Shown: positions 27,071 through 36,985 of the stretch, piece by piece
How positions within the stretch are numbered: position 1 is the first letter of the stretch
How the letters are laid out: the number at the start of each line of letters is the position of its first letter
Source of the DNA: Streptococcus merionis DSM 19192
GTDB lineage: Bacteria; Bacillota; Bacilli; Lactobacillales; Streptococcaceae
Assembly: GCF_000380085.1 (NCBI RefSeq)
Contig: NZ_KB904539.1
Coordinates: 124,001-188,000 of the forward strand
Reading direction: 5' to 3'
DNA length: 64,000 nucleotides
Program-made: the position numbers and the translations under genes
The notes under the pieces: generated by a model
Seen by the model: only the letters and a program-made list of their open reading frames with translations
What the model was told of the DNA's origin: nothing
The model's database searches: none

Positions 27071-27154
27071 AGAACTATTTAGAAAAACATCTAAATAGTT
27101 CTTGACAATAAATCGAAAGAAGAATATAATCTATTTAGATGAAATTCTAAATAG
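27071..27154 (+). promoter_or_regulatory. Promoter flanked by two copies of one operator
   Basis: A perfect TTGACA-17-TATAAT promoter (27102-27130) lies between two inverted repeats. Operator 1 (27071-27102) is AGAACTATTTAGA-N6 with its exact complement. Operator 2 (27131-27154) is CTATTTAGA-N6-TCTAAATAG. The core arms and 6-nt spacer are identical in both. Operator 1 touches the -35 and operator 2 abuts the -10, a layout for tight repression, most likely by the ArsR-type protein of the same operon. Confidence 0.85.
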
Positions 27155-27168
27155 AAAGAGATGATCCT

Positions 27169-28038
27169 ATGAGGAAGAAACCGCTAACTCTCTTTTTGCT
27201 ACTGACGTTTGTCACCTCTTGGTTAATCTGGGCCATTTTGTGGTTATCTGGCTGGTATCAGAACCAAGTGATGTACCTCATCATGACAGGAATTGCTATG
27301 TGGTCACCAGCTTTGGGTGCGATTATCACTCAAAAGCAGTATAAGATGTCGTGGGTCTATTCCTTCAGACTCGGTTTGAAAAATCATTAGAAAACCTATG
27401 TGACGATGTGGTTCGGATTACCATTACTCATCATTCTGGGGATGGCTCTGTATTTTTTAGTCTTTTCAGGAGACTTTGACATAACCTTATCTAGTCTGCG
27501 TCAACTTGCTGGAAACGGGGTAAATTTGCCATCTATCCAAATTCTGACACTATTGACCCTATTTTCACTCTTTACCTTTGCTCCTGTTATCAATGGTTTT
27601 CTCGCCTTAGGAGAAGAACTGGGGTGGAGAGGTTTCCTCTATCCTCTTTTAAAAAAAGAATTTGGGCAAAGAAAGGCAGACCTCGTGACGGGTTTGATTT
27701 GGGGTGTGTGGCACGTGCCTATTCTGCTCATGGGACACAACTATGGTTTAAAGACGTGGGGGTTTCCAGTGAGCAACCTTCTTGCAATGATTCTGGCCTG
27801 TTTTGTTTTACAGATTATTTTTCGTCATTGGCTTGATGCAAGTAAAAGTATTTGGATAGTGGCTTTGGCGCATGGTTCTGTTAATGCAGCAGCAACCTTT
27901 GGTCAGATTTTTCTATCCTCTAAAGCCGATCCTGCCAATTTCCTGTTTGGCCCAAGTCCAGTTGGTTTACTGGGAGTGATTCCCTTAGCCATCCTTGCGC
28001 TGACGTTCATCTATAAGGAAAGGAGAAATCATTCATGA
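27169..28038 (+). pseudogene. CPBP-family membrane protease gene interrupted by one amber codon
   Basis: A single frame of 289 codons is split by TAG at 27388-27390, between LGLKNH and KTYVTMWFG. The two halves are in the same frame with no gap, so a TGG-to-TAG change is the simplest explanation. The downstream part has the CPBP (Abi) motifs EELGWRGFLYPLL with the EExxxR metal site and WGVWHVPILLMGH with the conserved His. CPBP proteins are membrane metalloproteases often linked to bacteriocin immunity. The first 73 residues alone would encode two helices. An internal ATG (27406) has no good ribosome site. It may be a recent pseudogene or a sequencing error. Confidence 0.8.
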
Positions 28039-28313
28039 CCTTTGCAGCAACCTTTAAAGCCCTATCGGACCCTGTCAGGCGTGATATTTTAAATTTACTG
28101 AAAAAAGGTCGCTTGTCTGCTGGTGATATAGGTGCCCAGTTTGACATGACAGGTGCTACGATTTCCTATCACCTCAAAATTCTCAAAAAAGCAGACTTGG
28201 TGGTGGAAAGTCGTGAGAAAAATTATATCTATTATGAATTGAGTACATCTGTCCTAGAAGACCTCATGGTGTGGTTGACGGACTTGAAAGGAGATTCCCA
28301 TGAAAATCAATAA
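28035..28313 (+). CDS. ArsR-family repressor, SdpR-like (92 aa)
   Basis: A winged-helix ArsR-type regulator: FKALSDPVRRDILNLLKKGRLSAGDIGAQF followed by the recognition helix TGATISYHLKILKKADLV and a wing ending in YYEL. It has no cysteine metal site, so it is not a metal sensor. It overlaps the CPBP gene by 4 nt and the SdpI-like gene by 14 nt. Bacillus sdpRI has the same regulator-immunity pairing, where SdpR represses its operon. It probably binds the two operators at 27071-27154. Confidence 0.9.
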   Translation: MTFAATFKALSDPVRRDILNLLKKGRLSAGDIGAQFDMTGATISYHLKILKKADLVVESREKNYIYYELSTSVLEDLMVWLTDLKGDSHENQ

Positions 28314-28950
28314 AAAATTACTAGCTTTCACCTCTATACTCTGCTTGTTACCAATCCTTGTCGGTCTCTTTTACTGGAAAGAGTTACCAGCCAAAATCCC
28401 AACTCACTTTAATCTTTCCGGTCAGGCAGATGGCTATTCTGGTAAGTTGGAAGCTATCTTCTTTCTACCCATATTGATGATGGGAGTTCATATTTTTTCC
28501 GTTATCGTGACCAGTATAAGCCCTAAATCTCAAAATATCGGTGCGAAAGGGAAAGTTCTCATCTATTGGCTAGTACCTGCCATCATGATACCAATTCAAA
28601 TCGCCACCATTTTCTCAGCTATGAAGGTCATTGGTTCTAAACAATTAACCATTGGGATTGGAGTAGTTATTGCTCTTCTGTTCATTGTCCTAGGAAATTA
28701 TCTACCAAAAATGAAGCAAAATTATGCCATGGGAATAAAACTCCCATGGACTTTGGATAATGAAGAAAATTGGTCTAAAACCCATCGATTTGCGGGAAAG
28801 GTCTGGGTTATTGGTGGTTTGATGATGTTGATAGATGTTTTGCTTCAATTGGCGCTCCCCTATGTCCTTATTCCGACCTTTAGCGTCATGGTCATTGCCC
28901 CGCTTATTTATTCTTATCTTCTATACAAAAAACAAAACCCGACACCGTAA
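28300..28950 (+). CDS. SdpI/YhfL-family membrane protein (216 aa)
   Basis: An integral membrane protein with six hydrophobic segments. The N-terminal domain (KIPTHFNLSGQADGYSGK after the first helix) is the DUF1648 unit, and the C-terminal GIKLPWTLDNEENWSKTHRFAG is the SdpI signature. Bacillus SdpI gives immunity to the killing peptide SdpC and signals to SdpR. No SdpC-like toxin gene is seen, so this may protect against foreign peptides. The stop lies in a bidirectional terminator. Confidence 0.9.
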   Translation: MKINKKLLAFTSILCLLPILVGLFYWKELPAKIPTHFNLSGQADGYSGKLEAIFFLPILMMGVHIFSVIVTSISPKSQNIGAKGKVLIYWLVPAIMIPIQIATIFSAMKVIGSKQLTIGIGVVIALLFIVLGNYLPKMKQNYAMGIKLPWTLDNEENWSKTHRFAGKVWVIGGLMMLIDVLLQLALPYVLIPTFSVMVIAPLIYSYLLYKKQNPTP

Positions 28951-28961
28951 TGTTGGGTTTT
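28934..28961. terminator. Bidirectional terminator between sdpI-like and dNK genes
   Basis: AAAACCCGACA pairs with TGTTGGGTTTT; A and T runs on the two sides serve both converging genes. Confidence 0.75.
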
Positions 28962-28974
28962 CTGCTAGTTTCAC

Positions 28975-29610
28975 CTAGTTTTGACGTAGACTAGCTAATT
29001 TGTCTGTAATCTGTTTGAAAACAGTGTTCCAATCATCTTCCTTGTGGATGTCAAATTGTTCGGTATTGATGACCATTTTAGGGCTATAGTTGTAGTTATC
29101 GTACCATTCTTGGTAATGGCTATGTAGCAGACGGTAGTAGTCTTCTAGACCATTTTCTTCGGTTGGCAGCTCGTAAGAACGACCACGTTTTTCAATATTG
29201 TTCAAGATGTGATCGAAGCTGCCGTTGAGATAAACAAGAAGGTCTGGAGCTTTCTTTGGCAGGCCATCAATTTCTTCCATCATGTTGTCCAAGAGCTCTA
29301 AGTAGAGGTTGTATTCTTCCTGACTGATATTACCCTGTAAGGTGTTGATATAGGTGAAGAGGGCATCCTCGTAGATAGAACGATCCAGTACATTATCATT
29401 TTCTAGATACGCCTGTTTGATGGACTTGAAACGTTTGTTCAAGAAATAAATCTGCAAAGCAAAGCCGTATTTGTCTGGGTCATGGTAGTATTTGTCCAAA
29501 ATAGGATTGTTATCCACGGGTTCAAAGAAGGCTTGCGTCCCCAAGGCTTCTGCCAAACGAGATGTATAGGTTGTTTTTCCTACACCAATCATCCCTGCTA
29601 GTATAATCAC
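28975..29610 (-). CDS. Deoxynucleoside kinase (211 aa)
   Basis: A dAK/dGK-type kinase of deoxynucleoside salvage. The P-loop GMIGVGKTTY is at residues about 6-15, the DRS motif is in NVLDRSIYEDALF, and the lid arginines are in EKRGRSYEL. The start is probably the GTG at 29610, giving MIILAGMIGVGKT as in homologues, with GGAGG 12 nt upstream. The ATG at 29634 overlaps that site and would add eight residues not seen in the family. Substrate preference (dA, dG or dC) is not clear. Confidence 0.88.
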   Translation of the reverse strand: MIILAGMIGVGKTTYTSRLAEALGTQAFFEPVDNNPILDKYYHDPDKYGFALQIYFLNKRFKSIKQAYLENDNVLDRSIYEDALFTYINTLQGNISQEEYNLYLELLDNMMEEIDGLPKKAPDLLVYLNGSFDHILNNIEKRGRSYELPTEENGLEDYYRLLHSHYQEWYDNYNYSPKMVINTEQFDIHKEDDWNTVFKQITDKLASLRQN

Positions 29611-29783
29611 GATAGTGATACACCTCCAAATCATTTTCTAATCATTTGAGCTTAAAGGCTCTATTTATACAATATCTTGTACAACCTATATGATTGTAAC
29701 ACCAAATATAGTTTTTGGCAAGGATGTTTTTCCTGAAAAATTTTTAGCCAAAAAGAATTTTTTTGAGAGAAATCTATTTTTTC

Positions 29784-29842
29784 TTGACAGAACGAAAAAG
29801 AAGGTCTATAATGTGAATGAACAAAAATAATTATTCATTCAC
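29784..29842 (+). promoter_or_regulatory. tetR promoter and operator
   Basis: TTGACA-17-TATAAT (29784-29812), then GTGAATGAA-N12-TTCATTCAC (29813-29842) directly on the start region. The same arms and 12-nt spacer recur at 30466-30493, so the TetR protein probably represses itself and the next gene. Confidence 0.8.
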
Positions 29843-29865
29843 TATTTGAAGAAAGGAGATTTATC

Positions 29866-30435
29866 ATGGTTGAAGAAAAGAAACAAGCCTTAAAAACGGC
29901 TGCCTATCAGGTTTTTTCACAAAAAGGCTATAAGGCGACAGGAATTTCTGAAATTGCCAAGCAGGCCGGTGTGGCAGTGGGGTCTTTTTACAATTACTAC
30001 GACAGCAAGGAAGACATTTTTCTAGATGTCTATATTGCAGAAAACAATCGCATTCGGCAGGAGATGATGGACGGTCTTGATTGGGAGGCAGAGGCTGTTG
30101 ATTTGGTCACTCAACTCTTTGCTTGGTCTAGGAAGAAGATTTCCTCTAATAAAATATTATTAGAATGGTATAATCCAGCTATTTCGGATTATGTGCACAG
30201 CTATTTTGCATCTGAAAAGGGGAGGAATGAAAATCTTTTTCATCAATTTTTGATAGACAATTTTACGCGACGTCTCTTGGCTGAGGGTTTTTCGCAAGAA
30301 AAAGTCCAAGAAATTTTGCAGGTCTATCAGTTGTTTTACTATATGGATATGCACATCACGGAGAGTGATTTTCCAGATGTGAGCAGAACCATTGAAACGC
30401 TGGCTACAAATTTTGTAAAAGGTATTTTTAAATAA
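29866..30435 (+). CDS. TetR-family regulator (189 aa)
   Basis: An N-terminal helix-turn-helix (residues about 9-50: AAYQVFSQKGYKATGISEIA, VAVGSFYNYYDSKEDIFLDV) is followed by an all-helical ligand domain. It is flanked by two copies of a TGAATGAA-N12-TTCATTCA operator, one at its own promoter and one ahead of the FAD protein, indicating a local two-gene regulon. GAAAGGAG precedes the ATG. The ligand is unknown. Confidence 0.92.
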   Translation: MVEEKKQALKTAAYQVFSQKGYKATGISEIAKQAGVAVGSFYNYYDSKEDIFLDVYIAENNRIRQEMMDGLDWEAEAVDLVTQLFAWSRKKISSNKILLEWYNPAISDYVHSYFASEKGRNENLFHQFLIDNFTRRLLAEGFSQEKVQEILQVYQLFYYMDMHITESDFPDVSRTIETLATNFVKGIFK

Positions 30436-30457
30436 AGAATCCACTTCTTTATTTTTT
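30431..30457 (+). terminator. Terminator of tetR
   Basis: AATAAAGAA-N5-TTCTTTATT followed by TTTT. Confidence 0.75.
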
Positions 30458-30465
30458 AAGAAAAA

Positions 30466-30493
30466 TGAATGAATATTTTGTATTGTTCATTCA
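30466..30493 (+). promoter_or_regulatory. Second TetR operator
   Basis: TGAATGAA-N12-TTCATTCA, upstream of the membrane flavoprotein gene; same arms and spacing as the operator at 29813. Confidence 0.8.
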
Positions 30494-30531
30494 AAAATAA
30501 ACAATACTTTAGTGTCATAAAGGAGTAAAAA

Positions 30532-31284
30532 ATGAAAAGAGGTAAAAAAATGTTCCTAATAATTGCAGTTGTCCTTGGAGTGTTTGCTCTAATCACTTGG
30601 GGTGTGGTTGCCTATCTTGGTCGTAGTCAAACTTTGTCGGTGAAATCTATTGAAAATTCGAGTGAAGATCTTTATCTGCTTCATCTGGAAAAACCTGACA
30701 ATATGACATGGGAAGCTGGCTCTTATGCTCAGTTTGCATTACCTGATGTCAAAGATAGTAAGCAAAACAGTCGCTTCCTGACCATTGCTTCTACCCCTGA
30801 TGAGAATGAAATCCTCATTTTAACACACAATAGCGGTAGTCTCTACAAGGAAACTTTAACTAGTTTATCAGCAGGCAGTAAAGTCGAGATGAGTTGGTTG
30901 GGTTCGCATTTATCCATTGCAGATAACAAAGAACCTCTTGTTTGCTTTGCCTCTGATGTGGGGATTGCAGCGATTCGCCCTGTCATCAAAGAATGGACTG
31001 GTAAACTTCCCATTGTTCTCAATCATTTAGACAAGGGAGTGACGGTATTCGATCAGGAAATGGCAGAGCTGGCAAAGCAAGAAGTTGACTTTACTTATGA
31101 AACCAGCGATAGTCTTGTTCAAAGCCAAGAAACCTTAAAAAACGCAATCAATCAATATGGCAATAAAGCCACCTATCTTTTAGCTGGGCAACCTGATGAT
31201 GTAGAGGCGATGAAGACCTTTCTTAAAGACAAGGGAATTGACAGTCAAAAGATTAAATCGGATAGTTTTAGAGGGTTGCCATAA
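30532..31284 (+). CDS. Membrane-anchored ferredoxin-reductase-like flavoprotein (250 aa)
   Basis: One N-terminal membrane helix (residues about 7-29) anchors a ferredoxin-NADP-reductase-like fold. The FAD-binding barrel shows RFLTIAST (family pattern RxYS/T) and a GSLYKETL segment; the nucleotide-binding half has ASDVGIAAIRPVIKEW in place of the usual GGTGxxP. The C-terminus ends DSFRGLP rather than the aromatic end of plant-type reductases. If the topology is N-in, the flavin domain is outside the cell. It is likely controlled by the upstream TetR. The electron acceptor is unknown. Confidence 0.75.
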   Translation: MKRGKKMFLIIAVVLGVFALITWGVVAYLGRSQTLSVKSIENSSEDLYLLHLEKPDNMTWEAGSYAQFALPDVKDSKQNSRFLTIASTPDENEILILTHNSGSLYKETLTSLSAGSKVEMSWLGSHLSIADNKEPLVCFASDVGIAAIRPVIKEWTGKLPIVLNHLDKGVTVFDQEMAELAKQEVDFTYETSDSLVQSQETLKNAINQYGNKATYLLAGQPDDVEAMKTFLKDKGIDSQKIKSDSFRGLP

Positions 31285-31406
31285 TGGCTTACCACCTAAG
31301 AAAGATTTAACTGCTTCAAAAAACGCCCTTACCCCACAATCTTTCGTGTTATTGCAACAGGGGCTACGAAACAAGTCATCTTCTCAAAATCCACAGCATG
31401 CTGTAG

Positions 31407-33542
<2,136 letters not shown>

Positions 33543-33673
33543 GCGTTCTTTAATCCGTTATGCCCGTTCATTCAATGTCATATGTCTTGATCGGGGCGTT
33601 GACGAGATCGAAGCATTCTGATTTATCGTCATTTTCTACGTAATTTTTAATGATTACACACTTTTATAGGCAA

Positions 33674-33707
33674 GGAGTAGGACTATCACGCTGTCTTACT
33701 CCTTTTT
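33674..33707 (+). terminator. Terminator of metG
   Basis: GGAGTAGGAC/GTCTTACTCC stem with TTTTT. The rest of 33543-33897 holds no gene. Confidence 0.8.
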
Positions 33708-33897
33708 GTCTGAGACTGAAAATAGTAAAGCGGAAAAACTTTTCTTTAAGTGGCTTGGAGTCGAATCTATTCTTATCATTTTGTGAGGGAGAGCATCGCT
33801 ATCATAGCCACTCTCCCCACCTTTTTCATAGCAAATTTTTGGAAATCCTTTTCAAAAATAGTACAATAGAAGTATCGCATAGATGGAGGATAGTTTT

Positions 33898-34275
33898 ATG
33901 GCTAAAATGGCACATACTTGTTACCGTGTCCAAGATTTGGATGCTTCTTTGAAGTTTTATCAAGAAGCGCTCGGATTTGAATTGTCACGTCGACGTGACT
34001 TTGAGGAACACAAATTTTCCCTGGTTTATTTGACCTTGCCGGGTGATTCTTACGAATTAGAGTTGACCTACAACTATGACCATGGACCATACGATATTGG
34101 TGATGGCTACGGACATATCGCGATTAGCGTTTCTGACCTTGAAGCTCTTCATGCAAAGCATGTCGCAGCTGGCTACACCGTTACGGATCTCAAAGGTCTT
34201 CCGGGAACTGATCCAAGTTATTACTTTATTACCGATCCAGATGGTTACAAGATCGAAATCATTCGTGAGAAGTAA
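33898..34275 (+). CDS. gloA: Lactoylglutathione lyase / glyoxalase I (125 aa)
   Basis: A single-domain vicinal-oxygen-chelate protein that detoxifies methylglyoxal as its thiol adduct. Metal ligands are visible: His6 (AHTCYRV), Glu in YELELTYNY, His in GYGHIAI, and Glu in YKIEIIRE. The length equals bacterial GlxI. The start at 33898 follows GGAGGA; the frame from 33883 begins inside that site. Followed by a repeat-filled gap. Confidence 0.93.
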   Translation: MAKMAHTCYRVQDLDASLKFYQEALGFELSRRRDFEEHKFSLVYLTLPGDSYELELTYNYDHGPYDIGDGYGHIAISVSDLEALHAKHVAAGYTVTDLKGLPGTDPSYYFITDPDGYKIEIIREK

Positions 34276-34478
34276 GAAGCTATACTCACAAGCAGTTCAT
34301 CTAGATTGAGTCGGTAGTCAAGCCAATTTTGATGGCCAATGGCTAAATTTTAAAAAGGAAGGGCCAGTAGCGAGAACAGTGCTTTAAACTGAGCACTTTT
34401 CGGTAATAAAGGCTTTAGGAATTCACGAGGCTGGGCTCAAGTCCAATCACACCTCTCATAGTTTGCGTCAACATCTCA
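34276..34478. other. Gene-free start of a 0.9-kb repeat region
   Basis: No gene. From about 34420 the sequence (GAGGCTGGGCTCAAGTCC.., CCTCTCATAGTTTGCGTC) is the reverse complement of 50421-50486, so it belongs to a longer form of the R1 repeat. Confidence 0.55.
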
Positions 34479-34586
34479 GCGCAGTGGTTGGGAGTAAGAC
34501 TTGTTGGCCGTGGCCATGCCAACTTAGTCTTACCCCTGTACAGATCACTAGGCGCTTTAGCGCCAATGAACCACTGCTGATTGGCC
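34479..34586 (+). repeat. Cruciform repeat R1, copy 2
   Basis: Same three-arm fold as 1822-1922. Here the short arm is a perfect GGCGC-TTTA-GCGCC and the closing helix CAGTGGTT/AACCACTG is perfect; in copy 1 the corresponding bases differ. Confidence 0.8.
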
Positions 34587-34657
34587 TCTAATACATTGAT
34601 AATCAATTTTTAAAACCCTAATCAGCGGTTCGCTGTCTCCAATCGTTTGCTTACTAA

Positions 34658-34767
34658 TTGAACACGGCCTAAAATGTTCGGTAAAATGCGTGAGCTCCCT
34701 TGAGTCTTCAGACTCATCAGTCACTCCCTTATTTTCCATCGCATTTTTAAACGGCCTTTGTATCTTA
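34658..34767 (+). repeat. GGCC-hairpin element
   Basis: Ends TTGAACACGGCC and GGCCTTTGTATCTTA; central hairpin GAGTC-TTCA-GACTC. Close to the copy at 60183, whose end pair and loop differ. Confidence 0.85.
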
Positions 34768-34770
34768 AAA

Positions 34771-34959
34771 CTGAACACGGCCTAAAAAGCTAGATGTCAC
34801 GGTAGACTGTCTTACTACCTTGTCGTCGTAGACGTCTGGTTTTTCTTCGATTTCATCTGTGAAAAACCTAGTCGTCCTGACGGGGGTGCGTCTACGTCAT
34901 CATAGATGACTGACTTACCGCCATTTTTCTACGCTTTTCTTAACGGCCTTTGTATCTTG
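34771..34959 (+). repeat. GGCC-hairpin element, long form
   Basis: Ends CTGAACACGGCC and GGCCTTTGTATCTT around a 160-bp interior that has an extra hairpin GGTTTTTC/GAAAAACC. The long copy at 59504 has GGATTTTC/GAAAATCC there, a compensated change. Confidence 0.8.
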
Positions 34960-35039
34960 TAGTGCGCAACTCTTGGACAGCTATCGCATAGGTGGAACAT
35001 CTGGTTTGTCTTCAACAAACCAGTGTTACCACCGTAACT

Positions 35040-35098
35040 GTGCGGGGGTGGGAAAACGAACTCTTTTTTGATTGCTGAGTTCTTTCCCACTCCCTTTT
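35040..35098. terminator. Repeat R3, copy 2 (terminator-like hairpin, inverted orientation)
   Basis: GTGGGAAAACGAACTC pairs with GAGTTCTTTCCCAC, followed by TTTTT. The arms are exchanged relative to 50312-50369, so this copy is in the opposite orientation. Confidence 0.7.
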
Positions 35099-35136
35099 TG
35101 TATCACGATTTTTGATAAAATTTTAACAAATAAAAC

Positions 35137-35174
35137 TGAAAACGCTTTCTATTCTATATAAAAAGGTGTATAAT
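35137..35174 (+). promoter_or_regulatory. pckA promoter with a cre-like CcpA site
   Basis: TGAAAACGCTTTCT (35137-35150) fits the cre consensus except at the last base and overlaps the expected -35 position of a TATAAT at 35169-35174. Glucose repression by CcpA is the expected effect. Confidence 0.65.
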
Positions 35175-35203
35175 GGATTTATCATAGAAAGAGAGGTAAA
35201 CAT

Positions 35204-36859
35204 ATGGTCACCCATCATCGTTTCAGTAATGAATTGCTTTCTAAAAAGCGCGGCTTGATTTCTCCTTTAAAAGCAACGGTTCAGACGGCATTTTACAGTA
35301 ATAATGTCCGTGAGATTGAATCTATGGAAGAAATTTATCATCTCGTTTCTTCGGCACCAAATGCGGTTGTTTTGCATCAGAAAGTTGCTCATGCGACAGA
35401 TTTGGGCTTGCCAAAGGATGCGCATGTTATATTGACTAATGATGGTGCAGTCGTTGGTCGAACAGCTAAGGCTAGGCGGATTGTAGGAAAAAATCCAGAG
35501 GAAGACGCTAAGCTTTTGCCAATTGTTCGTGAAGCTGTCTATCAGTCTGGCTTCTTTCCTTTCTTAAAGGCCTGTGCGGTTGTTGGCTTGGACGAAGATT
35601 TCATGGTGCGTGCCCATATCACTATGCCAGAGCACGAGGTAGTTAACCTGTATTCATGGTTGCTCAACTTCCAATTTTTGAACGAGACCTATTATGAGCG
35701 CCTTCGGAATTCAGTCGCTTATGACGAAAATGATATTTACATTTTCTTTGACCCAACTTGGACACATCCTGACTATCCAGATGGACTGGCTTATTTTGAC
35801 ACCCAACACAATTGTGCAGCTATTTTGGGAATGAATTATTTCGGCGAAATTAAAAAAGGAACATTGACTCTTGCTTGGGGAACGGCTGCTCGCAATAATT
35901 ATGCAGCCTGTCACGGTGGTCTTAAACGATTTAAAACACCAGATAAATCATTGGTTGCTTCCTTTTTTGGCCTTTCAGGATCTGGAAAGTCAACATTGAC
36001 CCACGCTAAGCATAATGGCAAGTATGATGTTCAGGTGCTTCACGACGATGCCTTTATCATTTCCATGGAAAATGGGTCATCTGTAGCTCTTGAGCCCAGC
36101 TATTTTGACAAGACAAACGACTATCCTGTCGGACACCCTGAGCAGGAATACTTTATGACCGTTCAAAACTGTGGTGTCGCTCTCAATGAAAATGAAGAGA
36201 GGGTCTTAATCACAGAGGATATTCGAAACGGTAATGGGCGCACGGTGAAATCTCGCTACGCGACACCGAACCGTGTGGATAAGGTTGCTGATCCTATCGA
36301 AGCCATTTTCTGGATCATGAAAGATGATTCCCTACCACCACTGGTGAAAATCAGCGACCCAGTTTTAGCGACCACTTTTGGCTGTACTTTAGCAACTAAA
36401 CGTAGTACAGCAGAAAACACGAGTGAAAGTCGTGATTCTCTAGTTATCGAACCTTATGCCAATCCATTCCGTGTTTATCCGCTGGTGGATGACTTTACCA
36501 ATTTCCAAAAACTCTTTGAATCAGGCGTTGACTGCTACATCATCAATACAGGAGCCTATCTTGGTAAGGATGTCACCAAGGAAGCTACCCTTGCACTCAT
36601 TGAGAGTATCGTGGACGGTACGGCGACGTTCAAACCATTTGGTCCATTGACTGGTTTTGATTATGTGGATATGCCAGATTATGAGGTGCCAGCGTTTGAT
36701 AATGACTACTTGGAGCTTCTTAAGGAACGTCTGCAGTTCCGTCTGGATTTCCTTCTGCAATTCAATCAAGACAATCCAAGCCAGCCACTACCAGTTGATG
36801 CTATCAAGCATGTGCAGGATTTGGTGCATATTCTGGCTAAGGATGAAGTCGAGAAGTGA
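35204..36859 (+). CDS. pckA: Phosphoenolpyruvate carboxykinase, ATP type (551 aa)
   Basis: ATP-dependent PEPCK interconverts oxaloacetate and phosphoenolpyruvate. The ATP loop GLSGSGKST is at 256-264; NYFGEIKKG and LHDDAFIIS correspond to the substrate and metal-binding motifs; TEDIRNGNGRTVKSRYATPNRV is the adenine-side loop. The protein is divergent from enterobacterial PckA but complete. Many streptococci lack this gene, so it hints at use of amino or organic acids, or of CO2 fixation towards oxaloacetate. The cre-like site suggests catabolite repression. Confidence 0.88.
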   Translation: MVTHHRFSNELLSKKRGLISPLKATVQTAFYSNNVREIESMEEIYHLVSSAPNAVVLHQKVAHATDLGLPKDAHVILTNDGAVVGRTAKARRIVGKNPEEDAKLLPIVREAVYQSGFFPFLKACAVVGLDEDFMVRAHITMPEHEVVNLYSWLLNFQFLNETYYERLRNSVAYDENDIYIFFDPTWTHPDYPDGLAYFDTQHNCAAILGMNYFGEIKKGTLTLAWGTAARNNYAACHGGLKRFKTPDKSLVASFFGLSGSGKSTLTHAKHNGKYDVQVLHDDAFIISMENGSSVALEPSYFDKTNDYPVGHPEQEYFMTVQNCGVALNENEERVLITEDIRNGNGRTVKSRYATPNRVDKVADPIEAIFWIMKDDSLPPLVKISDPVLATTFGCTLATKRSTAENTSESRDSLVIEPYANPFRVYPLVDDFTNFQKLFESGVDCYIINTGAYLGKDVTKEATLALIESIVDGTATFKPFGPLTGFDYVDMPDYEVPAFDNDYLELLKERLQFRLDFLLQFNQDNPSQPLPVDAIKHVQDLVHILAKDEVEK

Positions 36860-36881
36860 AAGATTGCTAAGATATAATCCT

Positions 36882-36916
36882 AAAAGGGAATGGGAGTATT
36901 TCTCATTTCCTTTTTT
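36882..36916 (+). terminator. Terminator of pckA
   Basis: AAAAGGGAATGGGA pairs with TCTCATTTCCTTTT, then TT. Confidence 0.8.
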
Positions 36917-36985
36917 GATTCGAAATCTTTGTTAATGGTAGGATATAGGGTATAATAGGAGTAACTAATATCAAGGAAAAAGGCT

